64,000 nt of DNA from the NCBI GenBank assembly GCA_000155715.1, contig DS990608.1, positions 2,680 to 66,679 of the forward strand, written 5' to 3'. This DNA is from a gamma proteobacterium HTCC5015. GTDB taxonomy: Bacteria; Pseudomonadota; Gammaproteobacteria; HTCC5015. The notes under the pieces were generated by a model. The model saw only the letters and a list, made by a program, of their open reading frames with translations. It was not told where the DNA came from and did no database searches. Below, in pieces: positions 53,153 to 61,689 of the stretch (within the stretch, counting starts at the first letter, position 1; every line of letters starts with the position of its first letter). The translations under genes were made by a program, and so were the position numbers.

Positions 53153-53417
53153 GGGCCTGTTAACACAAATTTGATGGTCACTGTTGTGACTAAAAAAGCG
53201 CCAATCAAGGCGCAAGGAGCGTGGTTTGGTGAATCCAAATGAGCGACGAGCAACGATGAGTGGCGCTTTTTTAGCCACAACCCGAAGGGCTGGAGCTATT
53301 TTCCGCCCAGCTGCGTTATCCGTTGTTTGTGTAGACGTACTACACGGCACTCCTTCTGCCTTGCTGGGCAGAAAAATGGCTTCCAGCAGAGATCATAAAA
53401 TTTGTGTTAACAGGCCC
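53153..53417 (+). mobile_element. MITE-like element, copy 3, adjacent to the gfo start codon
   Basis: This 265-bp element has TIRs GGGCCTGTTAACACAAATTT. CTAG is found at both ends (left at 53150-53153, right at 53417-53420), so TA or CTAG duplication fits. Arms at 53186-53203 and 53261-53278 pair over 17 of 18 positions, and the right arm ends in a T run. A competing small hairpin GCGCC-AATCAA-GGCGC lies at 53198-53213. The element ends 10 bp before the next start codon, whose ribosome site (AGGTGAG) is just outside it. Confidence 0.87.
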
Positions 53418-53427
53418 TAGGTGAGAT

Positions 53428-54369
53428 ATGACAAAAGACACGGTAAAAACCGCCGTTATCGGCACGGGCTATCTGGGCAGGTTTCACGCCCACAAGTACG
53501 CGGCACTTCCCAACGCGGAGTTAATCGCTATCGCCGACCCCACTGAAGGCCAAGGGCAGGCAGTCGCCGAGGAAGCCCATACGCGCTGGGTCGCTAACTA
53601 CCAAGACATTTTAGGCGAAGTCGATGCCGTCAGTATTGCCGCCCCTACGACCCTGCACCACCGCATCGCTAAAGAGTGCCTCGAAGCGGGCGTACATGTG
53701 CTGGTCGAAAAGCCCATCACCGTTACAACCGAGGAAGCCGACGAGCTCATTGAGATCGCGAAAACCAATGGCTGCATTTTGCAAGTTGGCCACCTAGAAC
53801 GGTTTAACGCCGCCGTACTCGACGCCATGCCCCTGCTTAAAGCGCCGCGATTCATCGAGGCCCACCGACTGGCACCCTTTAAGCCGCGCGCCACCGATGT
53901 CAATGTGGTGCTCGATTTAATGATTCACGATATTGATATTGTGCTCAACATGGTTGATTCCGACGTCGTCGACATCGTCGCCAGCGGCAGCTCGATTCTA
54001 TCGGACAGCACAGATATCTGTAACGCCCGCCTTACCTTTGCCAATGGCTGTGTCGCCAACGTAACTGCCAGCCGTATCAGTATGAAGTCCGAGCGCAAAA
54101 TGCGCATTTTCCAGGAGAAATCCTGTATTACCGTCGATTTTCAAAACCGTATGCTCAGCCACTACTTTACAGGCGAGGGGGAAATGTTTCCCGGCGTGCC
54201 CAATATTGAAAGTAGTGAAAAATTTTACGAAAACGGCGATGCACTCTACACCGAAATTGATTCTTTCATTCAGTGTATTCAAGATAATAAAGCTCCATTA
54301 GTGAGTGGCCACGATGGCCGCCAAGCATTGGATGTCGCGACAACGATCACTCAACTCGTCACTGGATAA
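53428..54369 (+). CDS. Gfo/Idh/MocA-family oxidoreductase, GnnA-like
   Basis: A 313-residue NAD(P)-dependent sugar dehydrogenase. The Rossmann fold shows AVIGTGYLGRFHAHKYAALP. EKPITVTTEEADELIEIAKT carries the conserved lysine, and VLDLMIHDIDIVLNMV the active-site histidine region. It is followed by lpxB after 7 bp. Relatives beside lpx genes (GnnA) oxidise the 3-OH of UDP-GlcNAc for 3-amino lipid A. No partner aminotransferase (GnnB) is here, so the true substrate is open. AGGTGAG before the ATG is the first sequence outside MITE copy 3. Confidence 0.88.
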   Translation: MTKDTVKTAVIGTGYLGRFHAHKYAALPNAELIAIADPTEGQGQAVAEEAHTRWVANYQDILGEVDAVSIAAPTTLHHRIAKECLEAGVHVLVEKPITVTTEEADELIEIAKTNGCILQVGHLERFNAAVLDAMPLLKAPRFIEAHRLAPFKPRATDVNVVLDLMIHDIDIVLNMVDSDVVDIVASGSSILSDSTDICNARLTFANGCVANVTASRISMKSERKMRIFQEKSCITVDFQNRMLSHYFTGEGEMFPGVPNIESSEKFYENGDALYTEIDSFIQCIQDNKAPLVSGHDGRQALDVATTITQLVTG

Positions 54370-54376
54370 GCACGCA

Positions 54377-55531
54377 ATGAGTCAATTCTCCACACAGCGG
54401 AAAATCATGATTAGCGCGGGCGAAGCCTCGGGCGACCTACACGCCGCTAAGTTAGTGAAGGCATTGCGGCAGCAAGATCCTGCAATAGAAGTAGCGGCAA
54501 TGGGAGCGGAACAGCTGCGTCGCGCCGGGGCGGAAATTCTAGTCGATTGCCGCGACATCGCAGTTGTTGGCCTCGTGGAGGTACTGACCCACTGGTCACA
54601 AATTCAAGCGGCACTCAAAACGTTAAAAATCGCATTAAAAGATCAGAAACCCGATTTACTCATTTTGGTCGACTATGTCGAATTTAATTTAAAGCTCGCG
54701 GCAGCGGCCAAAGAGCTGGGCATTAAAGTCTTGTTTTATGTCAGCCCACAAGTGTGGGCGTGGCGGCAGGGACGCGTGCCTAAAATTGGCAAGGTCATCG
54801 ATATGATGGCGGTCATCTTCCCCTTTGAAACCGACATCTACGAACAAAATGGCGTGCCCGTTCGCTATGTGGGCCACCCTCTCGCCTCTGAGGTGGCGGC
54901 GACAAAATCGCGGGAATCTTTTAGAAAAGCGCAGAAACTGGATACTCAGCACCCGCTAATCGCGCTGCTTCCAGGGAGCCGACGCTCGGAGGTCACACGC
55001 ATTTTACCCGTGATGCTCGAAGCCGCCGAACGCGTTGCAGAGACACTGCCTCACTCACAGTTTTTGATTGCTGTCGCAGACACCCTAGACTCAGACTGGA
55101 TTCAGGCCTTTATCAAGCAGCACCCAAAACTCGACATCAAACTCCTACAAGGCGATACCTATAATGCGGTTCATGCCGCCGACAGCGCACTCGTGGCCAG
55201 CGGCACCGCCACCCTCGAAACGGCTCTGCTCGGTACACCTATGAGCATTGTCTACCGCGTTAACGGCCTCAGCTATCAAATTTTAAAACGTATGATTAAA
55301 GTCGATTTCATCGGGCTGGCTAATATTGTAGCGGGCCGCCAAGTTGCCCCCGAGTTCGTGCAGGACTACGCCAACCCTTGGTTGATTGCACTAGAGGTAG
55401 TGAAGCAGGTTTCCAACCCGCCCTACCGCGATGACATCATAGAAGGCTTAAAAGAAGTGGCCGAGAAGCTGGGCGAAGGTGGAGGCACTCAAAAGCTCGC
55501 TCAACTCGTTTTTGAATTGCTCGACGAGTAA
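54377..55531 (+). CDS. lpxB: Lipid-A-disaccharide synthase
   Basis: Joins UDP-2,3-diacylglucosamine and lipid X to form the lipid A disaccharide at the inner membrane. The 384 residues contain ISAGEASGDLHAAKLVKALR, VDYVEFNLKLA, LFYVSPQVWAWRQGRVPKIG, FPFETDIYEQNGVPVRYVGHP, LLPGSRRSEVTRILP and SGTATLETALLGTPMSIVYR, all family signatures. The ATG at 54377 matches the family start. Unusually it is separated from lpxA and on the opposite strand to the lpxA cluster. Confidence 0.96.
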   Translation: MSQFSTQRKIMISAGEASGDLHAAKLVKALRQQDPAIEVAAMGAEQLRRAGAEILVDCRDIAVVGLVEVLTHWSQIQAALKTLKIALKDQKPDLLILVDYVEFNLKLAAAAKELGIKVLFYVSPQVWAWRQGRVPKIGKVIDMMAVIFPFETDIYEQNGVPVRYVGHPLASEVAATKSRESFRKAQKLDTQHPLIALLPGSRRSEVTRILPVMLEAAERVAETLPHSQFLIAVADTLDSDWIQAFIKQHPKLDIKLLQGDTYNAVHAADSALVASGTATLETALLGTPMSIVYRVNGLSYQILKRMIKVDFIGLANIVAGRQVAPEFVQDYANPWLIALEVVKQVSNPPYRDDIIEGLKEVAEKLGEGGGTQKLAQLVFELLDE

Positions 55532-55539
55532 ACGCCGAT

Positions 55540-57726
55540 TTACGGGTGAGTCTTAAAGACATCATCGAGCTCTTCAAAACAGTTCGGCGTTGCCAAGAAG
55601 TAGCCTTGAGCACAATCCACCCCCATCTCTTTCACTAAACTCAATGTGAGTTCGTCTTGAACAAAGCCCGCGATAGTAAACTTGCCCATCACACGGGCAA
55701 GCTCGGCGATGGCCGACACCAATGTTTTGTTCACATCACTGGCCAATAATCCCGTCACCAGTTCGCGTTGAATTTTCAAACCATCAAAGGGGATGTTCTG
55801 TAATTTTCCGCTCGCACTTAACCCCGCGCAGAACCCATCCATAATAATGACGCATCCCAAGCCACTCAGCGCTTTTAAGCCTAGCAGCGCCTCTTGGCGA
55901 CTGTTGAGTAACGCCTGCTCTTCCACCTCAAACGCTAAACGAGAGGGTTCTATCTCCGTTTCTTTTATCAAGCTGCCCAGCCAATCGATAAACTGCGTAT
56001 CCTCTAGCGCCTTGGCCGATAGATTGATAGACAACCCCGCTGTTTTGTTCGGCTGATGCGCTACCGTACTCAACGCATGCTCTATCACCCAGCGTGCGAC
56101 CTCTACCGAAAAACCAAATCGATCGGCAGCCCCTAGAAACGCATCGGGTGGGATTAATTCACCGGGCTCTCCCTGCATACGCAACAACACTTCGTAGTAG
56201 CGTACTTGCTGGCTCTTTAAATCTAGAATTGGCTGATAGTGCAGTACAAAGCGGTCGTCTTTTAGTGCCGCAGCCAATTTTTTCGACCAGCCAGAGTCTT
56301 CGAGCAGCTGTTGCTTTTGCATCTGGCCCGCATCGTACATGACAAGGCCGTTACGGCCTCGAAGCTTGGCCATTTGGCAAGCGCTATCCGCTTGTTTCAA
56401 CAACTCGTCCACGGTGAATTGAGACGACTCAATCATCGTGATTCCAATACTGCAGCAGATATTAAACACTTGGCCCTGCTCGCTATACTGATAACCTTCC
56501 ATCAGCTGTAGAATGCCCTCGGCCACTTGTTGGGCCTCTAACTCGCCCACCCCCGACACTAAAACGACAAATTCATCGCCTCCAAATCGTGACACCACAT
56601 CGTACTCGCGCACTCGGCTTTTAAGTATCTCAGCCACTTGAACCAGCAAGCGATCGCCCGCATCGTGCCCCAAACGGTCGTTGATCGCTTTGAACTCATC
56701 CAAGTCTATGAAAAACAGAGCACTGGTCTGTTGCGTGTCTTCCACTGTCAGCAATTCAGAAATCACCTGATCCGTGAAAAAGTGACGATTGACTAAGTGT
56801 GTGAGACTGTCGTGATTCGCCAAATCGCGAAGTGCTTGATCGCGCTCAGCGATCGCGTGAATGGTGGAGTTGAGAGCATCGCTAATAGCACTGACCTCGC
56901 GCACGCCGCTACGTTTAACGCGCACACGCATGTCACCTTCTGCAAGACGCGCCAGCGGCGTTTGCAACTCCTCTAAGGGCCTGAGAATCCGCTTTAAATG
57001 CAAATACCCCAGAAACAGCAACAAGGCAAAGACCACCGCCGCCAATAAGCTGCCTTGCCATATACGTTCAGCGAGCTGCTGTTGGTATTGGCTATAGTCC
57101 ACACCGAGCTCAATGAAACCAATGAGTTGAGATCGCTCGCTTTCACTTCCTTGAAGCTCAAAATCCATCATGCCATCTGATGTAATCGAGCGAATCCAAA
57201 CCGGTGCCATCGCACGAATTATCTTGCGCTCCTCGTAGCGCTCAACATCGACTTCAATCAGCTGCTGTCCGCGATCGGCACTCAATAGCGCCACTTCATT
57301 TGATGTCAGTGAGTCCAGTGGCGTATCAATGGCTTTGATACTGCGATATTCACCAACCAATGTTTTTCCCTGAGGCCCGTAGTAGCGAAGATAGTCAACA
57401 CTGGAAAAGCTCTCCATCTGGCGAGCAATCTCATCCATCACCTGCGGATCTTGCGAGACATAGAGCGGCACGCCTAATTCATCAGCGGCCTTTACCCAGC
57501 GGCGAGCTTGATCCTGCAAGTTCACACTGATGACGGAATTGACGACCCACCACAGGCACAACAGCGCAAAAAAATACACAACCAAGCCCCACAGGGTGTG
57601 CATCAATAAAACGCTGGTAGCAATACTGGTATCGTTACGTCGTGAAAACAGCGGCCACTGGCGCACCTGCTGGCGAGCACTTTCAAACCGCGATTTCAAA
57701 CCCTTTGATAGCTGTTGAAAGCTCAT
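55540..57726 (-). CDS. Membrane GGDEF-EAL protein with intact cyclase and degenerate phosphodiesterase domain
   Basis: A 728-residue c-di-GMP signalling protein. Membrane helices at about residues 37-65 and 224-243 flank a periplasmic sensor, and HAMP spans 244-298. GGDEF is at 382-386 with I-site REYD at 373-376, so cyclase activity with feedback inhibition is likely. The EAL domain (about 485-720) reads EVL at 512-514, but DDFG is replaced by D630-G631-F-C and the glutamate of the EGVE-type motif is lost (IAGFVQ), so hydrolysis is unlikely. A lipoprotein binding-protein gene ends 11 bp upstream and is probably co-transcribed. Confidence 0.9.
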   Translation of the reverse strand: MSFQQLSKGLKSRFESARQQVRQWPLFSRRNDTSIATSVLLMHTLWGLVVYFFALLCLWWVVNSVISVNLQDQARRWVKAADELGVPLYVSQDPQVMDEIARQMESFSSVDYLRYYGPQGKTLVGEYRSIKAIDTPLDSLTSNEVALLSADRGQQLIEVDVERYEERKIIRAMAPVWIRSITSDGMMDFELQGSESERSQLIGFIELGVDYSQYQQQLAERIWQGSLLAAVVFALLLFLGYLHLKRILRPLEELQTPLARLAEGDMRVRVKRSGVREVSAISDALNSTIHAIAERDQALRDLANHDSLTHLVNRHFFTDQVISELLTVEDTQQTSALFFIDLDEFKAINDRLGHDAGDRLLVQVAEILKSRVREYDVVSRFGGDEFVVLVSGVGELEAQQVAEGILQLMEGYQYSEQGQVFNICCSIGITMIESSQFTVDELLKQADSACQMAKLRGRNGLVMYDAGQMQKQQLLEDSGWSKKLAAALKDDRFVLHYQPILDLKSQQVRYYEVLLRMQGEPGELIPPDAFLGAADRFGFSVEVARWVIEHALSTVAHQPNKTAGLSINLSAKALEDTQFIDWLGSLIKETEIEPSRLAFEVEEQALLNSRQEALLGLKALSGLGCVIIMDGFCAGLSASGKLQNIPFDGLKIQRELVTGLLASDVNKTLVSAIAELARVMGKFTIAGFVQDELTLSLVKEMGVDCAQGYFLATPNCFEELDDVFKTHP

Positions 57727-57737
57727 GATCGGATTCC

Positions 57738-58670
57738 CTATTCCCTTTGCCTTTTTCGAGTTAATCCCAATCGGCTCTTGGCTTTATCGGAGACTTTAAA
57801 CGCAAACGATTCAGGAAAGTGCATTTTAATCTCGCGGTGATTCGCTAGCGCCCTCTGCTGCGCTTTGGCAATAGAGCGATCTGTCGTGGTCACACTGGCC
57901 AGCGCTCCAATCTCCAATAAACTGTCATCAAAAGCCACCACTTGGCGTCCCACTCTAACCGCATGGCCCATCAACTCACGCAAAGCATCTCGGCTTGTCA
58001 CGCGGTTATCGGGCATGAGCCACTGACCTTGAATGGAATGAGGCAAATTTTTACTGACATAGACGAGCTCCTTATCGTTGCGGACCGTAAAGGCCTGAAC
58101 ATGAATGCCCCATGCCTCTCCCGCTTCTTTGATAACAGCCACTAAGTGGTCATGCCCGGCCCCTGTAATAACAGCTACACGATTAAGAGTAGGCGATAAT
58201 TCTCGCCAGCGCTGAAAAACCTGTTGCGGACTGGGTAATAAGCTCACGCATTGTAGATTCGCAGAAAGCTCTAACGCGGGCGAATGGTTGAATACTTTAC
58301 TGAAAACCACTCGCTTTTGTCGCATCTCGCTGGCCAAACGAGCTGCGGGAAGACCAATCGCCGCCACGCGGTCGTATTCATCCCGCCCCACCACCGAAGC
58401 CACTGCCGCACTGCGCTGCCCGTTTTTGATATTAAACAATTCAGAGTCCGCTGAGTGATCGAGCAAATACTTGGCCACGCTTTGATACATCACATCGTCG
58501 CCAGTCGTGATCACGGCCAGCTTTAAGGAGGGCTCCACTGGCCGCTCGGCTTGAGCGGAAGAAGCTGGGGACTGCTGGGGTTGATAAACAATTTGCCGAT
58601 GCTGGCTACAAGCGCTCAGAACGCCACACAGCCCAATGAATAGCCATTTTTCGGCCAAATGTCCCATCAT
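57738..58670 (-). CDS. Lipoprotein with ABC_sub_bind-like fold, paired with the GGDEF-EAL gene
   Basis: A 310-residue lipoprotein. Signal LFIGLCGVLSACSQ has lipobox LSAC, followed by a Ser/Gln/Pro linker and a two-lobe fold (LKLAVITTGDDVMYQSVAKY, DRVAAIGLPAARLASEMRQK, RVAVITGAGHDHLVAVIKEA). Near residue 215-265 QWLMPDNRVTSRDALRELMG and VVAFDDSLLEIGALASVTTT match the second-lobe pattern of the binding protein at 37.9 kb. No transporter genes are near. It probably regulates the adjacent membrane cyclase through its periplasmic domain; this is inference. Confidence 0.75.
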   Translation of the reverse strand: MMGHLAEKWLFIGLCGVLSACSQHRQIVYQPQQSPASSAQAERPVEPSLKLAVITTGDDVMYQSVAKYLLDHSADSELFNIKNGQRSAAVASVVGRDEYDRVAAIGLPAARLASEMRQKRVVFSKVFNHSPALELSANLQCVSLLPSPQQVFQRWRELSPTLNRVAVITGAGHDHLVAVIKEAGEAWGIHVQAFTVRNDKELVYVSKNLPHSIQGQWLMPDNRVTSRDALRELMGHAVRVGRQVVAFDDSLLEIGALASVTTTDRSIAKAQQRALANHREIKMHFPESFAFKVSDKAKSRLGLTRKRQRE

Positions 58671-58806
58671 TATTATTGTCTCCGCATCGCTTATCGTGCG
58701 ACTTTGCCCTACAGCTGACTATAACGGAGACCACTTTATTGGCAAGAATATGGGCAATAAGCGGTAATTAGCGGCGTAAAAAAGCCAATAAACGGTATAA
58801 AGCATG

Positions 58807-58833
58807 AAAAAATCGGGGGCTCACTGAGCCCCC
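58807..58833 (-). terminator. Rho-independent terminator of the bamA-lpxA operon
   Basis: Minus-strand GGGGGCT/AGCCCCC stem with a 5-nt loop and a run of six Ts, 25 bp after the lpxA stop. Confidence 0.85.
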
Positions 58834-58858
58834 TGCGTCATGCTGTCATTTTTTCAGT

Positions 58859-59635
58859 CTAGCGGGACCGCACAACACCGCGTTCGCTGTTTTGAACAAA
58901 CTCAACGAACTCGCGAACTTCCGCGTGTTGTTCAATGAGAGGCGCCAAAGTCTCAAGGGCTTCATCGCGGCTTTTCTTGGAATAGACGAGCACGCGAAAG
59001 GCTTTATGTAAGGCTTTAACCGTGTCTTCTGACATACCCGCACGCTTTAAGCCAATTTTGTTAATGCCGATGGCATTCGCATAATTGCCCGCCACCAGAG
59101 TATACGGCGTGACATCTTTATTGATGGCCGACCCCATACTCGTGAAGCACTGAGATCCCAAATGACAAAACTGGTGAACCAAGGTAAAGCCACCGAGTTT
59201 GGCGCCGTTTTCAACCGTGACATGACCCGCTAGAGCGGTATTGTTGGCAACGACGACCTGATCTTTAACCCAGCAGTCGTGGGCGACGTGGCAATAGGCC
59301 ATAAATAGGTTGTCACTACCAATTTTTGTAAGGCCGCCGCCCTCTTCTGTACCGCGGTTAAAGGTACAAAATTCCCGTACTTTGTTGCGATCACCAATCT
59401 CTAAACGCGTTGGTTCGCCCTGATACTTGAGATCCTGTGGCTCTTCGCCAATAGAGCTGAATGAGTAAAAGTGATTGTCGCGACCTATTACGGTTGGCCC
59501 TTTAATCACAACATGGTTGTCAATTACAGTACCCGCGCCAATCACTACATCGTCGCCAATCACACTGTAGGCTCCAATGCTCACTCCCTCGGCGATGCGA
59601 GCACTCGAGGCGACTATAGCCGTTTCATGGATCAT
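58859..59635 (-). CDS. lpxA: UDP-N-acetylglucosamine acyltransferase
   Basis: First step of lipid A synthesis, transferring 3-hydroxyacyl from ACP to UDP-GlcNAc. The 258-residue protein is a left-handed beta-helix of hexapeptide repeats. Signatures are IHETAIVASSARIAEGVSIG, FSSIGEEPQDLKYQGEPTRL, MAYCHVAHDCWV with the catalytic histidine and AGNYANAIGINKIGLKRAG. The ATG at 59635 overlaps the fabZ stop (ATGA), indicating coupling. lpxB does not follow. Confidence 0.96.
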   Translation of the reverse strand: MIHETAIVASSARIAEGVSIGAYSVIGDDVVIGAGTVIDNHVVIKGPTVIGRDNHFYSFSSIGEEPQDLKYQGEPTRLEIGDRNKVREFCTFNRGTEEGGGLTKIGSDNLFMAYCHVAHDCWVKDQVVVANNTALAGHVTVENGAKLGGFTLVHQFCHLGSQCFTSMGSAINKDVTPYTLVAGNYANAIGINKIGLKRAGMSEDTVKALHKAFRVLVYSKKSRDEALETLAPLIEQHAEVREFVEFVQNSERGVVRSR

Positions 59636-60081
59636 CGCTCCACCTCCTTCAGCATCCCCATGATCGTGGCCGAGCAAGCCAGTTCATCGCCCACATAGGC
59701 CTCCGACTCGAATTTGGCGGCGCCCTTCATGGTTTTGAGCAAACGCGTCTTAATAATCACCACATCCCCGGGCACAACCTGCCGTTTAAAGCGCGCCTTG
59801 TCGATACCAGCGAGAAAATAAACACTGTCTGGCTTACGCTCAAAGTTGGCATCGCCGAAAGTCACAAAAGCCATTGTCTGCGCCATAGACTCCAACAATA
59901 AAACGCCAGGATACAGCGGATAATCGGGGAAGTGCCCTTGAAAACAAGGTTCACTCGCCGTCACATTTTTTTGAACCACAACGGATTCATTAGGTACTAG
60001 CTCTAAGACTTTATCGACGAGCAAAAAGGGAAAGCGATGGGGCAACAAATCCATCACTTGTCGTATATTCATCTGGGTCAT
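59632..60081 (-). CDS. fabZ: 3-hydroxyacyl-[acyl-carrier-protein] dehydratase FabZ
   Basis: Dehydrates 3-hydroxyacyl-ACP in fatty acid synthesis. The 149 residues show the hot-dog fold with MDLLPHRFPFLLVDKVLELV, the catalytic histidine in GHFPDYPLYPGVLLLESMAQ and its glutamate partner in LLES. It lies between lpxD (12 bp) and lpxA (4-nt overlap), balancing fatty acid and lipid A flux. Confidence 0.96.
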   Translation of the reverse strand: MTQMNIRQVMDLLPHRFPFLLVDKVLELVPNESVVVQKNVTASEPCFQGHFPDYPLYPGVLLLESMAQTMAFVTFGDANFERKPDSVYFLAGIDKARFKRQVVPGDVVIIKTRLLKTMKGAAKFESEAYVGDELACSATIMGMLKEVER

Positions 60082-60093
60082 GGGAACTCTTTA

Positions 60094-61143
60094 TTAATCG
60101 TTGTCATCTTGCAGAGCCGTGCGCAGTGCGTCTAACTCTGTTTCAGCGCGTTTCAGACGCTTCCACATAGTATCGAGCTGTTTGAAGCGAACGGCATTTT
60201 TGCGCCAACTTTCTATTTTATCGTAGGGAATACTGCCCGCATAAGCTCCAGCCTTTTTTATCGTGCCAGAAACCAAGGTATCGGCGGCAAGGTGAGTGCC
60301 ATCGGGAATACTCAAATGCCCGGTCAGCTTGCACATACCGCCAATCGTACAATGGGCACCAATAATGGTGCTGCCCGCAATGCCCACTTTGCCAGCGATG
60401 GCTGTGTGTTTGCCAATGCGCACATTGTGGGCCACTTGTATCAAGTTATCGAGAATCACGCCGTCTTCAATCACCGTGTCCTCAAGCGCTCCACGATCGA
60501 TACAAGTATTGGCACCAATGTGCACTCCGTCGCCGATACAAACTCGCCCGATCTGGGGAATCGCCTCCCAGCCATTTTCGCTCGGGGCAAAGCCAAAGCC
60601 ATCACTGCCAATAATAGCCCCCGCTTGAATGACCACATCACGGCCCAATTGGCAGTCTCGCTCTATCACCACACGCGCACTGATCGTACAGTTCGACCCA
60701 ATAGCAACGCCCTCTGCCACCGAGCACTGCCCGTGTATCACCGTGTTGGCGCCAATCTTGGCATTGGCGCCAATAGAACAGAGTGGCCCCACCGAGGCCG
60801 TCGGGTCGACCACGGCGGTGGGAGCGACCACGGCGGAGTCTGCAATGCCCGCAGGGGGACGGGGCCTTGGATTGAAGTGCTGGGCAATTAACGCGTAGGC
60901 CAGATAGGGGTTTGGATGGATTAAGGCCGGCATGGGCAGGCCTTCTGCGTCCGGTTCACGCACGATCACCGCAGATGCATTCGAGGCACTGGCAGAGGCC
61001 AGATAGCGGCTTTCATTCACAAATGTAATATCGCCCCTGCCTGCGGACGAGGCCGGGGCGACCCGCTCAATCAAAACATCTTCTTCAGCGCGACACGAGC
61101 CGTTCACCAGCGCCGCTAACTGAGAGAGCTTTGTACCAGCCAT
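60094..61143 (-). CDS. lpxD: UDP-3-O-(3-hydroxyacyl)glucosamine N-acyltransferase
   Basis: Third step of lipid A synthesis. The 349 residues start with an LpxD N-terminal domain (LSQLAALVNGSCRAEEDVLI, ITFVNESRYL). A hexapeptide beta-helix follows, with GSDGFGFAPSENGWEAIPQI, GRVCIGDGVHIGANTCIDRG and the catalytic histidine in QVAHNVRIG. A charged C-terminal helix ends it. Typical bamA-skp-lpxD-fabZ-lpxA order. Confidence 0.96.
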   Translation of the reverse strand: MAGTKLSQLAALVNGSCRAEEDVLIERVAPASSAGRGDITFVNESRYLASASASNASAVIVREPDAEGLPMPALIHPNPYLAYALIAQHFNPRPRPPAGIADSAVVAPTAVVDPTASVGPLCSIGANAKIGANTVIHGQCSVAEGVAIGSNCTISARVVIERDCQLGRDVVIQAGAIIGSDGFGFAPSENGWEAIPQIGRVCIGDGVHIGANTCIDRGALEDTVIEDGVILDNLIQVAHNVRIGKHTAIAGKVGIAGSTIIGAHCTIGGMCKLTGHLSIPDGTHLAADTLVSGTIKKAGAYAGSIPYDKIESWRKNAVRFKQLDTMWKRLKRAETELDALRTALQDDND

Positions 61144-61149
61144 AGAGGG

Positions 61150-61644
61150 TTATTTGAGCGCCGTAGCAACCTGAGAGGTCAGGTCTACCGCTTCGACGGC
61201 GAAAATGACGGCGTCGCTATGCACAATAATGTCGTAGCCATCGCCCTTGGCAATTTTTTCGACTTCCTCAATCGCTCGTTGTGACACCTGTGAGAGCGCC
61301 TCTTTTTCGCGCAGCTTCGTCTCTTCACGGAAGTTTTCTTGGCGCAATTTGGCTTCTAGTGTTTTGCTACGAATTTGGCGCTCTAGCTTTTGGCGCTCGC
61401 TTTTTTGCATAGTCATGCCGTCTTGGCGCAGCTTGTTGGTCAGCTGCTGAACTTGGCCGCGAAGCGCTTGGATCTCTTGTCCTACAGGCGTCAATTCCTG
61501 TTTGATCTTTTCACGTAAACGCTGAGAAAACTCAGATTCATCAACCACCTGCTGCAGGTTTACGTAACCCACTTTCTCTGCCCAAGCGGTATTAGCGACG
61601 CTCAAAAAACATAGTAGAAGGCCCGAAATCAATAGTCTTTTCAT
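61150..61644 (-). CDS. skp: Periplasmic OmpH/Skp-family chaperone
   Basis: Holds unfolded outer-membrane proteins on the way to BamA. The 164 residues have a signal peptide (RLLISGLLLCFLSVANTAWA) and a small beta core (KVGYVNLQQVVDESEF, DGYDIIVHSDAVIFAVEAVD). A long charged coiled coil forms the tentacles at about residues 45-120. The ATG at 61644 with AGGA upstream is preferred over an ATG 24 nt earlier. It lies between bamA and lpxD. Confidence 0.93.
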   Translation of the reverse strand: MKRLLISGLLLCFLSVANTAWAEKVGYVNLQQVVDESEFSQRLREKIKQELTPVGQEIQALRGQVQQLTNKLRQDGMTMQKSERQKLERQIRSKTLEAKLRQENFREETKLREKEALSQVSQRAIEEVEKIAKGDGYDIIVHSDAVIFAVEAVDLTSQVATALK

Positions 61645-61689
61645 TGCTGCTAGTCCTGTATTACTCATTGTAAAAATCGTGTGTAAAAA

